Positions 6,260 to 12,883 of a stretch of 21,180 nucleotides of DNA are shown here, one piece after another. Below the pieces are notes generated by a model that was not told the DNA's origin, did not search any database, and saw only the letters and a list, made by a program, of their open reading frames with translations. The translations under genes and the position numbers were made by a program. Each line of letters begins with the position of its first letter. Position 1 is the first letter of the stretch. The DNA comes from CAZKGE01 sp964541695 (lineage in GTDB: Bacteria > Bacillota > Clostridia > Christensenellales > CAG-138): contig CAZIRB010000030.1 of NCBI GenBank assembly GCA_964541695.1, positions 1-21,180 of the forward strand. Direction: 5' to 3'.

Positions 6260-7270
6260 ATGATCGACACATGGCAAACGCTATTAAGAGCGAATCCGAC
6301 CGGCTGGCTGCTGGAGGAGAACAATCCGTCCGTACGCTATTTTACCCTCCTGCAGATCTGCGGGCGACCGGAGAACGACGCGGACGTGCGTGCCGCACGG
6401 CAGGCCATCCAGCGGTCCGGCATGGTCCCCGCCATGCTCGCCCTGCAGCAGGAGCCCGCATACCGCGACGCCTATCCGCGCTTTTACACCAATAAATACA
6501 AGGGGTTGGTGTGGTCGCTCATCACGCTCGCGGAGCTGGGTGCGGAACGCAATGCGCAGATAGCGGAGCAATGCGAGTACCTGCTGAAGTTCTCGCAGGA
6601 GACGAATGACGGCGGATTTGCGCAAAACGCGTCCGCAAAGGCAGGCGGCGGCCGGATCAGCGAGGTGATCCCCTGCCTGACCGGCAATATGGTGTGGATC
6701 CTGATCCGGTTCGGCTACCTCGGCGATCCGCGCCTGCAAAAGGGAATCGATTGGCTCACGCGGTACATGCGGTTCAACGACGGCACGGAGGTCGACCCGC
6801 AGGTGCCGCCGTATGACCGCTATGAGATGTGCTGGGGCAGGCACACCTGCCATATGGGCGTCGTCAAGGCGCTCAAGGCGCTTGCCGCCATCCCGCCTGA
6901 ACAGCGAACGAACGCCATCGACGATACCATACAAAAGGCGGCCGAGTTCATGCTGCTGCACCATATCTACAGGCGCAGCCACGACACGGCCAAGACCGCA
7001 AAGCCCGGATGGCTGAAGTTTGGCTTCCCGCTCATGTACCAGACGGACGCGCTGGAAATATTCGACATCCTGGCCGGCCTGGGCATACGGGACCGCCGCA
7101 TGGACGACGCGTTCCGCCTCATCCTGTCCAAGCAGGACGACATGGGCCGATGGAACGTCGAGAACGTCTACAACAGCGACCGGCTGCTGATTCCGTTCGG
7201 ACCCCAGGGCGCTCCGAGCAAATGGCTGACCTTTCGGGCCGTGCGGGCCATTAAGAATTATACGGCTTAG
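6260..7270 (+). CDS. Prenyltransferase/squalene-oxidase-like alpha-alpha toroid protein
   Basis: The 336-residue protein is helical with repeated short motifs of the terpenoid-cyclase/prenyltransferase toroid type: NDGGFAQN, GSGxW-like DDMGRWNVENVYN, WLTFRAVRAIKNY at the end, and a central CWGRHTCHMGVVKALKALA. It has no signal peptide. The DXDD motif of class II cyclases is not visible, so cyclase activity should not be assumed. Related bacterial proteins are usually annotated only as prenyltransferase-like or hypothetical. ATG 6260 is chosen over a GTG at 6248 because GGAGTGAGG sits 8 bases before it. It is probably monocistronic, with its own promoter at 6072-6100. Confidence 0.75.
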   Translation: MIDTWQTLLRANPTGWLLEENNPSVRYFTLLQICGRPENDADVRAARQAIQRSGMVPAMLALQQEPAYRDAYPRFYTNKYKGLVWSLITLAELGAERNAQIAEQCEYLLKFSQETNDGGFAQNASAKAGGGRISEVIPCLTGNMVWILIRFGYLGDPRLQKGIDWLTRYMRFNDGTEVDPQVPPYDRYEMCWGRHTCHMGVVKALKALAAIPPEQRTNAIDDTIQKAAEFMLLHHIYRRSHDTAKTAKPGWLKFGFPLMYQTDALEIFDILAGLGIRDRRMDDAFRLILSKQDDMGRWNVENVYNSDRLLIPFGPQGAPSKWLTFRAVRAIKNYTA

Positions 7271-7585
7271 CGGGTGCGCGATTACGGGCTCGCGCGCGGG
7301 GCGGGCGTGTTTGAGTTTTGATCGGTGATGTCGGCCAACAACGCGGGCCAACGAAAACTGTCCGGCCTGGCGGCCTCGCGCTTGTATGTTTGTGTGCAGA
7401 ACGAACGCGCTGAATTTTAGTGGGTTACGCATGCCAACCACGCAGGCCGGCAGTGACTGCACGGTCTGGCGGTTGCGTCCTTGTGTGTTTGCGCGCGGGC
7501 GCGCGGAATTTTCGTCGGGCATGCGGGCCAGACACGCAAACCCCCGGCCGGCCGCCTGTGGACAGCAAACAATGCAACGTAAACT
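7271..7585. repeat. Spacer with three imperfect ~95-bp direct repeats
   Basis: Anchor heptamers GARTTTT occur at 7313, 7412 and 7506, giving periods of 99 and 94 bases. The anchors are followed by similar text ending in RMCAACAACGCGGGCC, RCCAACCACGCAGGCC and GCCAGACACGCAAAC. The last two copies also share CTGGCGG..(T/C)TTGTRTGTTTG upstream. Within the last two units the ends are inverted: CCGGCCTG with CAGGCCGG (7362-7369 and 7443-7450), and GTCTGGC with GCCAGAC. No supported gene lies here. Confidence 0.65.
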
Positions 7586-7609
7586 AGCCCCTCGCGGGGC
7601 TGTTTTTTT
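7586..7609 (+). terminator. Rho-independent terminator
   Basis: AGCCCC-TCGC-GGGGCT (7586-7601) is followed by G and seven T (7603-7609). On the plus strand it ends transcription arriving from the toroid gene and the repeat spacer. It sits only a few bases from the convergent Amidase_6 gene. Confidence 0.8.
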
Positions 7610-7616
7610 CGCCCTT

Positions 7617-8111
7617 TTACCACGCGTTGACGTGCGTAATGTGCAGCAGCCGCGCGCGGGTATAGTTGTAGCTTTTCAGCGGCCGGTTATCGGCGTCGTA
7701 CGTGTGCGCGGCAACGAGGATGTTTTCCGGGGCTGCTGGGTTGCCGACCGATACGACCACGGGCGTATGCTGGAACCCCCGTTCGAACGCGAGCTGTACG
7801 ACGTCCCCCGGCTCCGCGCGCATAAGCTCCGCCTCCACCGCGACGGGCCCGGCCCGGAGGTTCTTCGTCAGGAACCGGTACAGGTACTCCACCCCCGTCC
7901 ACGCGGGCGCGTAATCCCCCACGCCGCGGTAGTACCAGCCGAACGTCGGCGTAAAGTTCATCACGCCCGCCCCCGCGTACAGCACCTGCGACGCGAAGTT
8001 TGTACAGTCGCCGCCCAGATTCTGAAAATCATAGTACGCCGGGTTGCGCGCCATCGCCCACTTGTGCGCATACGCCACGGCCTTCTCGCGGTCGTAACGC
8101 TTTGTCCGCAT
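7617..8111 (-). CDS. Amidase_6 (putative cysteine amidase) domain protein
   Basis: The 164-residue protein is a nearly bare Amidase_6 domain: YDREKAVAYAHKWAMARNPA near the N-terminus, the nucleophile motif GGDCTNFASQ (C36), PGDVVQL, GFQHTPVVVS (H115) and VAAHTYDADNRPL (H136). Members are papain-like putative amidases often linked to cell-wall or peptide hydrolysis. In many relatives the domain is fused to a secretion signal. None is present here, so the protein appears cytosolic. GAGGAGG lies 9 bases before ATG 8111, which is chosen over a GTG at 8129. A TATGAT box at 8146-8141 (minus strand) is a possible -10. The gene converges on the terminator at 7586-7609. Confidence 0.88.
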   Translation of the reverse strand: MRTKRYDREKAVAYAHKWAMARNPAYYDFQNLGGDCTNFASQVLYAGAGVMNFTPTFGWYYRGVGDYAPAWTGVEYLYRFLTKNLRAGPVAVEAELMRAEPGDVVQLAFERGFQHTPVVVSVGNPAAPENILVAAHTYDADNRPLKSYNYTRARLLHITHVNAW

Positions 8112-8602
8112 GTGCCGCCGCCTCCTCACCCTTTTTTTAAATCATATGCGGGCGGGGCCGGCGACCGTGAAACGCGGGGGACGGTTTTGGAAATGGGAAC
8201 GTTCGAGGGCTTCCCCGCAGTTCGCAATGGTCGCGCACGCCCCTTTGGGCCCGCGCTCCCCTGCTCACTGGGCTGGCTTCGCTTCATCCGCCACCGGCGG
8301 CGCACGGTTTCGGCCCCCTTTGGAAACCCTTCATCGGGAACGCCCTGAAACGGGGCGTTCTCGGATAGGTGACCAAGGTTACAAAAGTGCAACGCGCCTA
8401 GATTCTCGGATTGCGCGCAAAAATTAGCGGAGCAATTTGGGATTCCCAAGGGACGTGTCCCTTGGGTGGGGGTTCGGGGGTAAAGCCCCCGAAAAAGCTC
8501 TCGGATCATCCAGCCGTCTACATCCGTCCAAAACCCAGCTCCCCCCAAAAAACAACCGGGAGCGGTTCCCCGCCCCCGGCCGATTTCAGCGGGCAGCGCC
8601 CG
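8112..8602. other. Spacer of about 490 bases with inverted repeats, no gene
   Basis: The stretch contains GAACGCCC/GGGCGTTC (8338-8345 with 8353-8360) and a double-hairpin element at 8440-8493. Phrases such as CCCTTTGGAAACCC (about 8317-8330) recur in the element at the end of the window. The open frames on both strands lack ribosome binding sites. Confidence 0.6.
8440..8493 (-). repeat. Double-hairpin intergenic element, copy 1
   Basis: Hairpin TTCGGGGG/CCCCCGAA (8473-8493, 5-base loop) is joined by a C-rich linker (minus strand) to hairpin CCCAAGGGA/TCCCTTGGG (8445-8466, 4-base loop). The order on the minus strand, GC hairpin, CCCCCACC, then the CAAGGG...CCCTTG hairpin and AATCCC, matches the element at 21109-21160. 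Confidence 0.6.
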
Positions 8603-8911
8603 CTACTTGCCCTTGTGTTTCTCGATCTCCTCCTCGACCTCCTCGGCACCCTCGCGATAGAACCTTTCCTCGTCGGGCGCGAGCTCGTGCAGAAGGCGCA
8701 GAAACTCGCCCGCGTGCACGCGCTCCTCGTCGGCAATGTCCGTCAAAACGTCGATCGCGAGCGCGTTGTCGGTCGATTCGGCGAGCTGCATGTACAGCTG
8801 GATCGCCTCGTATTCCGCGGCGACCATGAACCGGATCGCGCGGATCAGCTCCTCGTGGGTCATCTTGCGATCCTTCTTCATCCCCGCAAAGGGACTTCCA
8901 AACTCCGGCAT
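8603..8911 (-). CDS. Encapsulin-type (half-bundle) ferritin-like protein
   Basis: The 102-residue protein matches the ferritin-like domain associated with encapsulins, known as a cargo or as a fusion to the archaeal Pyrococcus shell. It has EELIRAIRFMVAAEYEAIQL followed by IADEERVHAGEFLRLLHEL. Iron-binding candidates are E33, E63 and H66 (ExxH), with the same 30-residue spacing as the EncFtn site. Such proteins oxidise Fe(II) at a dimer-interface site. No encapsulin shell gene is present on either side. A C-terminal acidic/Lys tail follows the helices. AAAGGAGAGG precedes ATG 8911. It lies 87 bases downstream of the peroxiredoxin gene on the same strand, so co-transcription for peroxide and iron stress is likely. 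Confidence 0.85.
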   Translation of the reverse strand: MPEFGSPFAGMKKDRKMTHEELIRAIRFMVAAEYEAIQLYMQLAESTDNALAIDVLTDIADEERVHAGEFLRLLHELAPDEERFYREGAEEVEEEIEKHKGK

Positions 8912-8956
8912 ACGAAACCTCTCCTTTCTCAAAATCACAGGGTTATTATGCGCGCT

Positions 8957-8990
8957 TCGGCCGCGCCGGCAACCTGCCCGGCGCGGCCGA
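8957..8990 (-). promoter_or_regulatory. Long intercistronic hairpin between peroxiredoxin and ferritin genes
   Basis: TCGGCCGCGCCGG pairs with CCGGCGCGGCCGA: a perfect 13-bp GC-rich stem with an 8-base loop. No T run follows on either strand. It may partially terminate or stabilise the peroxiredoxin message relative to the ferritin part. Confidence 0.5.
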
Positions 8991-8998
8991 TGATTCCG

Positions 8999-9676
8999 CT
9001 ATTTCTTCTCCTTCTTGAAGCACATGAACCAATCCAGGCAGTAGACGTCCTCCGCGGGCGTCTCCATACGCTCCTTGGCCACGCCGCAGGAACCGGCGGT
9101 CGGCACGATGGTATCGTCGCCGGGGCGCCAGTCGGCGGGCGTCGCCACGCCGTCCTTGTCCGCTTTTTGCAGCGCCTGGATAACGCGGCGGATCTCGTCG
9201 AAGTTGCGGCCGGTCGAGAGCGGATAGTACAGGATCAGCCGGATGATGCCCTTTGGGTCGATCACGAAGACCGCGCGCACGGCCTGCGTGCTGGACTGCC
9301 CCGGCTGGATCATGCCGAACTTGTTGGCGACGTCCATGCGGATGTCCTCGATCAGCGGGAACGTCACCTCGACGTTCTTCATGCCCTTGTACTCGAGCTC
9401 CTTGATCTTGCGGAGCCACGCGATGTGCGCATAGAGCGAGTCGACGGACAGGCCGATCAATTCCGTATTCATCGCCTTAAACTCATTCATCATCGACGCG
9501 AACGTCATAAACTCCGTCGTGCAGACCGGCGTGAAGTCCGCCGGATGCGAGAACAGGATCACCCACTTGCCCTTATAGTCGTCCGGGAACCGGATGTCCC
9601 CCTGCGTCGTCTTGGCCGTAAACGCAGGCGCGGGATCGCCGATCAGCGGCATTCTGTGTACGTTCATTTCTTCCAT
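8999..9676 (-). CDS. Peroxiredoxin, archaeal-type Prx6/AhpC family with C-terminal cysteines
   Basis: The 225-residue protein reduces peroxides through the peroxidatic C52 in SHPADFTPVCTTEF. The C-terminal extension contains C197, C213 and C219 (YCLDWFMCFKK). The C52/C213/C219 layout, with two late cysteines six apart, parallels the Aeropyrum thioredoxin peroxidase, in which a C-terminal cysteine resolves the sulfenic acid. Other conserved stretches are GDPAPAF, DSLYAHIAWL and IDPKGIIR. It is cytosolic. An AAAGGAGGC ribosome binding site precedes ATG 9676. A promoter is proposed at 9792-9820. It is likely co-transcribed with the downstream ferritin-like gene, giving a peroxide/iron detoxification unit. 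Confidence 0.92.
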   Translation of the reverse strand: MEEMNVHRMPLIGDPAPAFTAKTTQGDIRFPDDYKGKWVILFSHPADFTPVCTTEFMTFASMMNEFKAMNTELIGLSVDSLYAHIAWLRKIKELEYKGMKNVEVTFPLIEDIRMDVANKFGMIQPGQSSTQAVRAVFVIDPKGIIRLILYYPLSTGRNFDEIRRVIQALQKADKDGVATPADWRPGDDTIVPTAGSCGVAKERMETPAEDVYCLDWFMCFKKEKK

Positions 9677-9791
9677 TGCATTGCCTCCTTTTTATGCGTT
9701 ACTATTTATTTGGAAACGGCTGCGGGCGGCCCGCGCCGGCGGATGGCGACTGATCAAATCCAACCTTCCGACCCCTTCGGCTTCCAAATTC

Positions 9792-9820
9792 ATCTTACTA
9801 AGCCGGCGCGCATTTTTCAA
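9792..9820 (-). promoter_or_regulatory. Putative promoter of the peroxiredoxin gene
   Basis: Reading the minus strand: TTGAAA (9820-9815), a 17-base spacer, then TAAGAT (9797-9792), giving a leader of about 105 bases. A GTGA-N5-TCAC dyad at 9830-9842 lies immediately upstream of the -35 box. Confidence 0.5.
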
Positions 9821-9829
9821 TGCCGCTGC

Positions 9830-9842
9830 GTGACAATATCAC
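9830..9842. promoter_or_regulatory. Possible operator GTGA-N5-TCAC in the divergent region
   Basis: GTGACAATATCAC lies 10 bases upstream of the proposed peroxiredoxin -35 box, between the divergent peroxiredoxin and PPOX genes. It has the same half-sites and spacing as the stronger palindrome at 17784-17802. Confidence 0.35.
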
Positions 9843-9932
9843 ACTGCGCGGGGCTCTTTTGGCCCGGCGCGGCGCGACGGACCCGCCCCCCCGCAGGCAA
9901 ACGGCAGGAACAATATGGAAGGAGAACCTTGC

Positions 9933-10403
9933 ATGGAACCGTATCAACAGGCACTTTTGGAGATGCAGAAGCTGTTCGGCAAGGACCGGCAGTTCGTGCT
10001 GGCCACGGCCAAGGACAACGCGCCCTCGTCCCGGTATATCGACGCATATTACGAGGACGGGAGCTTCTATGCGGTCACCTACGGCGAATCCCGCAAGGCG
10101 CGCGAGATCGCCGAAAACCCGGCCGTCGCGCTGTGCAACCGGACGAGCCGCTTCCTCGGCGCGGCGCACTCCATCGGGCACCCGCTCGACGCGGGCAACG
10201 GCGCGATCCGGGAGAGGCTGCGCGGCGTGTTCGCCGACTGGTACGACCGGCACAACGATGAGTCCGACCCGAACATGCGCTATGTCCGGATCGACGTTAC
10301 GAGCGGATTCTTCCACGCGGACGGCACGGGCTACGAGGTCGACTTTTCGGCAAAAACGGCCAAGGTATTTTCGTTTGCCCCGGACGTGTGCTTCCTTGAC
10401 TGA
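9933..10403 (+). CDS. Pyridoxamine 5'-phosphate oxidase-fold flavin-binding protein
   Basis: The 156-residue protein has the split-barrel start typical of PNPOx-like proteins: LFGKDRQFVLATAKDNAPSS, then YIDAYYEDGSFYAVT and ESRKAREIAENPAVALCNR. It later has VRIDVTSGFFHADGTGYEVD. Members bind FMN, F420 or heme and carry out redox chemistry. The cofactor and substrate cannot be assigned, and it is not a true PdxH. ATG 9933 is preceded by GGAAGGAGA; an upstream in-frame ATG (MEGEPC) overlaps that site and is not favoured. It is divergent from the peroxiredoxin, consistent with a redox role. Confidence 0.83.
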   Translation: MEPYQQALLEMQKLFGKDRQFVLATAKDNAPSSRYIDAYYEDGSFYAVTYGESRKAREIAENPAVALCNRTSRFLGAAHSIGHPLDAGNGAIRERLRGVFADWYDRHNDESDPNMRYVRIDVTSGFFHADGTGYEVDFSAKTAKVFSFAPDVCFLD

Positions 10404-10602
10404 CGCGGCACGCCGCCGCCCGGCGGTCAGCGCCCGCGCATAAAAAAGGCGCGCTTTGGGCGGCCGGACTTGCGTCCCGCCGAAACCAGCGCATGCGCAC
10501 AAAAAACGCGCTTCCCGCGGCCGGGCTCCCGTCCCGCCGAAACCGCGCGCTGGCATTTCTCCAATGAAGCTTTAAACTGCGGCTCTTATCCTCGAACCAA
10601 AC
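10404..10602. repeat. Spacer with two imperfect ~58-bp direct repeats
   Basis: Copy 1 (about 10441-10498) and copy 2 (about 10499-10553) each run AAAAAA(G/C)GCGC.., GCGGCCGG, TCCCGTCCCGCCGAAACC-like text and a GCGC end. A short hairpin, CCGCCG-CC-CGGCGG (about 10413-10426), directly follows the PPOX gene. No gene is supported. Confidence 0.6.
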
Positions 10603-10627
10603 AAAAAAACGCGGGGTACGCCCCGCG
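10603..10627 (-). terminator. Rho-independent terminator of the HD-GYP/DUF5317 operon
   Basis: On the minus strand CGCGGGG-CGTA-CCCCGCG is followed directly by seven T (10609-10603). It lies about 110 bases after the DUF5317 stop codon. Confidence 0.85.
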
Positions 10628-10639
10628 CTTTCAATGCAT

Positions 10640-10738
10640 CGGTCCCGCCGTCTCACGCATCGACCCGCTCTTTTACGCCCCAGCCCCGCCGTCTCGCGCC
10701 CCAGCCCCGCCGTCTCTCGCTACAACCCGCCCTTTTAC
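10640..10738. repeat. Short direct repeats in the operon 3' untranslated region
   Basis: CCCGCCGTCTC occurs at 10644, 10685 and 10706, twice inside a 21-base unit (CCCCAGCCCCGCCGTCTCKCG). CCCGCYCTTTTAC recurs near 10664 and 10725. The array lies between the DUF5317 stop and the terminator, so it would be in the mRNA tail. Confidence 0.6.
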
Positions 10739-11286
10739 CCCGCCTTTTCCGCCGCGCCGCGGTACCGCGCCATCTGGAAGCACAGAATCGCTACGCCCGC
10801 GCAGAGCAAAAGGTCGCCGGGGCTGGCGTAGCCGAGCGCCGCGCCGGAGGGCCCGAGCCGCAGCACGTCGCCCAAAAATGGCAGCCGGGTCGCCTCGTCC
10901 GCGGCCGCGTACGCGTAGATTTCCCCCGCGGCAAGCCGCGCGGCGCGTTCCGAGCCGTCGGCAAGCAGCGCGGCGGACACCGGCATGCGGCCGCCGTTGA
11001 GCAATATTACGAGAAAGTTAGCCAATACGCCCGCCCCCGCCACCGTGGGCCAGACCGGCCGCCGGACGTGCAGCGCCAAAAAAGCAAACAGCAGCCCGTA
11101 TTGCAGCACGCAGACCGCGACAGCGCCGGTCTGCGGCCTAAACAGGGCCGCCGCGCCAAGCTTGACAACGTAGGCAAGCACCGGAAGGAACGCGCCGCGC
11201 AGCGGGTATCGCGCAAGGTTTTTGACGCTTCCGCCGCTCATAAGGCCGGCAAGAAGCCCGAGCGCAGCGGCAAAAAGCAGGATCAT
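10735..11286 (-). CDS. DUF5317 family membrane protein
   Basis: The 183-residue product starts MILLFAAALGLLAGLMSGGS and has about five hydrophobic segments. It contains ARYPLRG after the first helix, and NFLVILLNGGRMPVSAALL followed by LPFLGDVL in the middle. The GGRMPVS phrase and the operon position downstream of an HD-GYP gene fit the DUF5317 family, whose role is unknown. The ATG overlaps the HD-GYP stop (ATGA, 4 bases), which implies translational coupling and a joint function, perhaps as a membrane partner of the phosphodiesterase. A terminator follows at 10603-10627. Confidence 0.8.
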   Translation of the reverse strand: MILLFAAALGLLAGLMSGGSVKNLARYPLRGAFLPVLAYVVKLGAAALFRPQTGAVAVCVLQYGLLFAFLALHVRRPVWPTVAGAGVLANFLVILLNGGRMPVSAALLADGSERAARLAAGEIYAYAAADEATRLPFLGDVLRLGPSGAALGYASPGDLLLCAGVAILCFQMARYRGAAEKAG

Positions 11287-12611
11287 ACCGTGTACAGCAG
11301 CAGCTTTTCGGCCTCGTCGGGCCGGAGGTTCGGCTCGATGGCCAGGAACGCGGCGACCACCTTGGGGTCGAGCTGCGTGCCGGCGACCTCGCGCAGAATC
11401 TGCCGGGCCTGCTGCTTCGTCATGCTCTTGCGGTACGGCCGGTCCGAGATGATCGCGTCGTAGCAGTCCGCCACGGCCAGTATCGCGGCGGAGAGCGGAA
11501 GCTTCTCCTGGGCCGTGTCCGCGTCGGACGGGTAACCTTTGCCGTCGTAGCGGCGGTGGTGGTACAACACGGCGTCCGTCACGGTGGCGGGCAGCGCGAT
11601 GCTCTCGAGAATCCGCCGCCCGACGACGGGATGCTGCTTGATCGCGTCGAACTCCTCCTCCGTCAGCGGGCCGGGCTTTCGCAAGATCGCGTCCTCGACG
11701 CCGATCTTGCCGGTGTCGTGCAAAAGCGCGGCCATCTTGACGTGGTCCGTAAAGCGCTTGGAGCAACCGAGCGCCCGGCATAGCTCGCTGCTGAAGTACG
11801 CCACGCGCTGCGAATGCCCGTGCGTGTACGGATCCTTGGCCTCGATCGCCTGCACGAGCGAGGCGATTGTCCTTAGCAGCATCGTATGGCTGTCGAGATA
11901 GATCTTGAACGAGTAGCGGGCCAGAAGCAGCGGCCCCATAAACAGCGCGATCCAAAGATAGCCGTTCGGCTGCGTGAACATATAGCCGATGAGTAGGCCC
12001 AGCGGGATCGTGCAGACGATGTTCGGGATGATGCCGCCGATGTTATCGCGCAAAAGCGCAAAGAAGCGCCCCTGCCCGCTTAAACGGAAGTACAGCAGGA
12101 AGAAGAAGAGGTTCGACAGGATCGCCGCGCACGAGAACGCGACGGCCGCCCCGACGACGCTCCAGGTAAACACCGACGCGGCGGGTTCGATCGCGTTGTA
12201 GACCAGGCCGCCAAGGTAGATGCCGGTAAGCACGTTGCAGACGTTGTACAGCTCCGTCCGCGGCGAGCGCGACCACGGCGAGTAATATTTGTGCGTGACC
12301 GGGTCCTGCAAAAACACGAGCAGCGACGAGAGCGCGTACAGCGACACGGCCAGGTACATGCCCTTCGTCACCAGGCAGGCCACGACGGGCACGAAGCTGA
12401 TCTCCATGGTCTTGTCGGCCGTGATATAGATGGGCAGCATGTGGCAGACGAGCAGCATAACAAGCATCACGGCACTGTATGCGATCATGGAAACGCGCGT
12501 CGACGCGTCCGCGTACAGCGCGGCGGAGCGGTATACGCTGAAGCTGAGCAGCGCGATCCCGCACAGGTTGACCAGCGCCATTAAAATTTGCTGCCGTTTT
12601 TTTTCTTGCAT
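11283..12611 (-). CDS. Membrane-anchored HD-GYP domain phosphohydrolase
   Basis: The N-terminal ~240 residues of this 442-aa protein contain about seven hydrophobic segments (a membrane sensor region not matched to a named domain). A short linker leads to an HD-GYP domain: AIEAKDPYTHGHSQRVA, LLHDTGKIGV (HD at 298-299), HHRRYDGKGYP (GYP at 359-361) and ILAVADCYDAIISDRPYR. The metal-binding HD and the GYP loop are intact, so hydrolysis of cyclic di-GMP (or a related cyclic dinucleotide) is plausible. ATG 12611 gives MQEKKRQQ. The nearest GGAGG is 17 bases away, so the start is uncertain; a GTG at 12647 would add 12 residues. The gene overlaps DUF5317 by 4 bases, and the 25-aa peptide gene lies just upstream. 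Confidence 0.88.
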   Translation of the reverse strand: MQEKKRQQILMALVNLCGIALLSFSVYRSAALYADASTRVSMIAYSAVMLVMLLVCHMLPIYITADKTMEISFVPVVACLVTKGMYLAVSLYALSSLLVFLQDPVTHKYYSPWSRSPRTELYNVCNVLTGIYLGGLVYNAIEPAASVFTWSVVGAAVAFSCAAILSNLFFFLLYFRLSGQGRFFALLRDNIGGIIPNIVCTIPLGLLIGYMFTQPNGYLWIALFMGPLLLARYSFKIYLDSHTMLLRTIASLVQAIEAKDPYTHGHSQRVAYFSSELCRALGCSKRFTDHVKMAALLHDTGKIGVEDAILRKPGPLTEEEFDAIKQHPVVGRRILESIALPATVTDAVLYHHRRYDGKGYPSDADTAQEKLPLSAAILAVADCYDAIISDRPYRKSMTKQQARQILREVAGTQLDPKVVAAFLAIEPNLRPDEAEKLLLYTV

Positions 12612-12700
12612 TCCCGTTCTGTCCCGTTCCTCCGCCGCGTTAAACACTTAACAGGTCCGGCAGTGGCCAAGATGTGGATGGCCTTGTCGCCTATACCAAA

Positions 12701-12778
12701 CTATCTGATATAGAAAAACGCGCCGCTCGCGAGCACGAGGGCCGCGAGGGAAGCAAGCGCCATGAGAATTTTCTTCAT
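12701..12778 (-). CDS. 25-aa hydrophobic small protein
   Basis: ATG 12778 has a strong AAGGAGG (12795-12789) 10 bases before it and encodes MKKILMALASLAALVLASGA followed by FFYIR, ending at a TAG. The product is a basic start plus one hydrophobic helix with a short polar end, so a membrane peptide or free signal-like peptide is expected. It would be missed by most gene callers. It lies in the same orientation as, and just upstream of, the HD-GYP gene, inside the inverted-repeat segment. Its ribosome binding site borders a hairpin stem. It could be a leader peptide, a small regulator of the HD-GYP membrane domain, or a toxin-like peptide. No family was recognised. Confidence 0.6.
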   Translation of the reverse strand: MKKILMALASLAALVLASGAFFYIR

Positions 12779-12780
12779 AT

Positions 12781-12835
12781 GGATATAGCCTCCTTCTCCG
12801 GAACTCTGCCCTCCGCTAACGGGCAGGCTATATCC
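12781..12835 (-). promoter_or_regulatory. Hairpin leader that can mask the small-protein ribosome binding site
   Basis: On the minus strand GGATATAGCC pairs with GGCTATATCC (12835-12826 with 12790-12781). An inner TGCCC/GGGCA pair (12811-12807 with 12825-12821) stacks on one side. The last two G of the AAGGAGG site lie in the outer stem, and the stem ends two bases before the start codon, so folding should limit translation initiation. Confidence 0.55.
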
Positions 12836-12883
12836 GCTACGCTCTTGCCGGACCTGTTAAGTTTTCAAGCTGCGCTGTCCCCG

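Larger units (their letters stand above)
12647..12861. repeat. 215-bp segment bounded by perfect 16-bp inverted repeats
   Basis: CTTAACAGGTCCGGCA (12647-12662) and TGCCGGACCTGTTAAG (12846-12861) are exact inverted copies. They bound 183 bases that contain a 25-codon gene and its hairpin leader. Flanking bases show no obvious target duplication. The segment lies between the 212-aa gene (22 bases after its stop) and the HD-GYP gene, and the inner arm touches the alternative GTG start. It could be an invertible switch, a MITE-like insertion or a long-range RNA stem. Confidence 0.8.

Noticed and set aside
7280..7560. CRISPR array
   Set aside because: Only three imperfect ~95-bp units, no short constant repeat with variable spacers, no cas genes.
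7386..8348. A 320-codon plus-strand frame through the repeat spacer and the Amidase_6 gene
   Set aside because: It crosses a terminator and is antisense to an Amidase_6 gene with intact catalytic motif.
8411..10261. A 616-codon plus-strand frame opposite the ferritin and peroxiredoxin genes
   Set aside because: It is antisense to two well-supported genes, has no ribosome binding site, and reads as an Arg/His-rich GC-skewed shadow.
12781..12861. A classical terminator between the 212-aa gene and the small peptide gene
   Set aside because: The stems are not followed by a T run on the minus strand; attenuation remains possible but is not supported.
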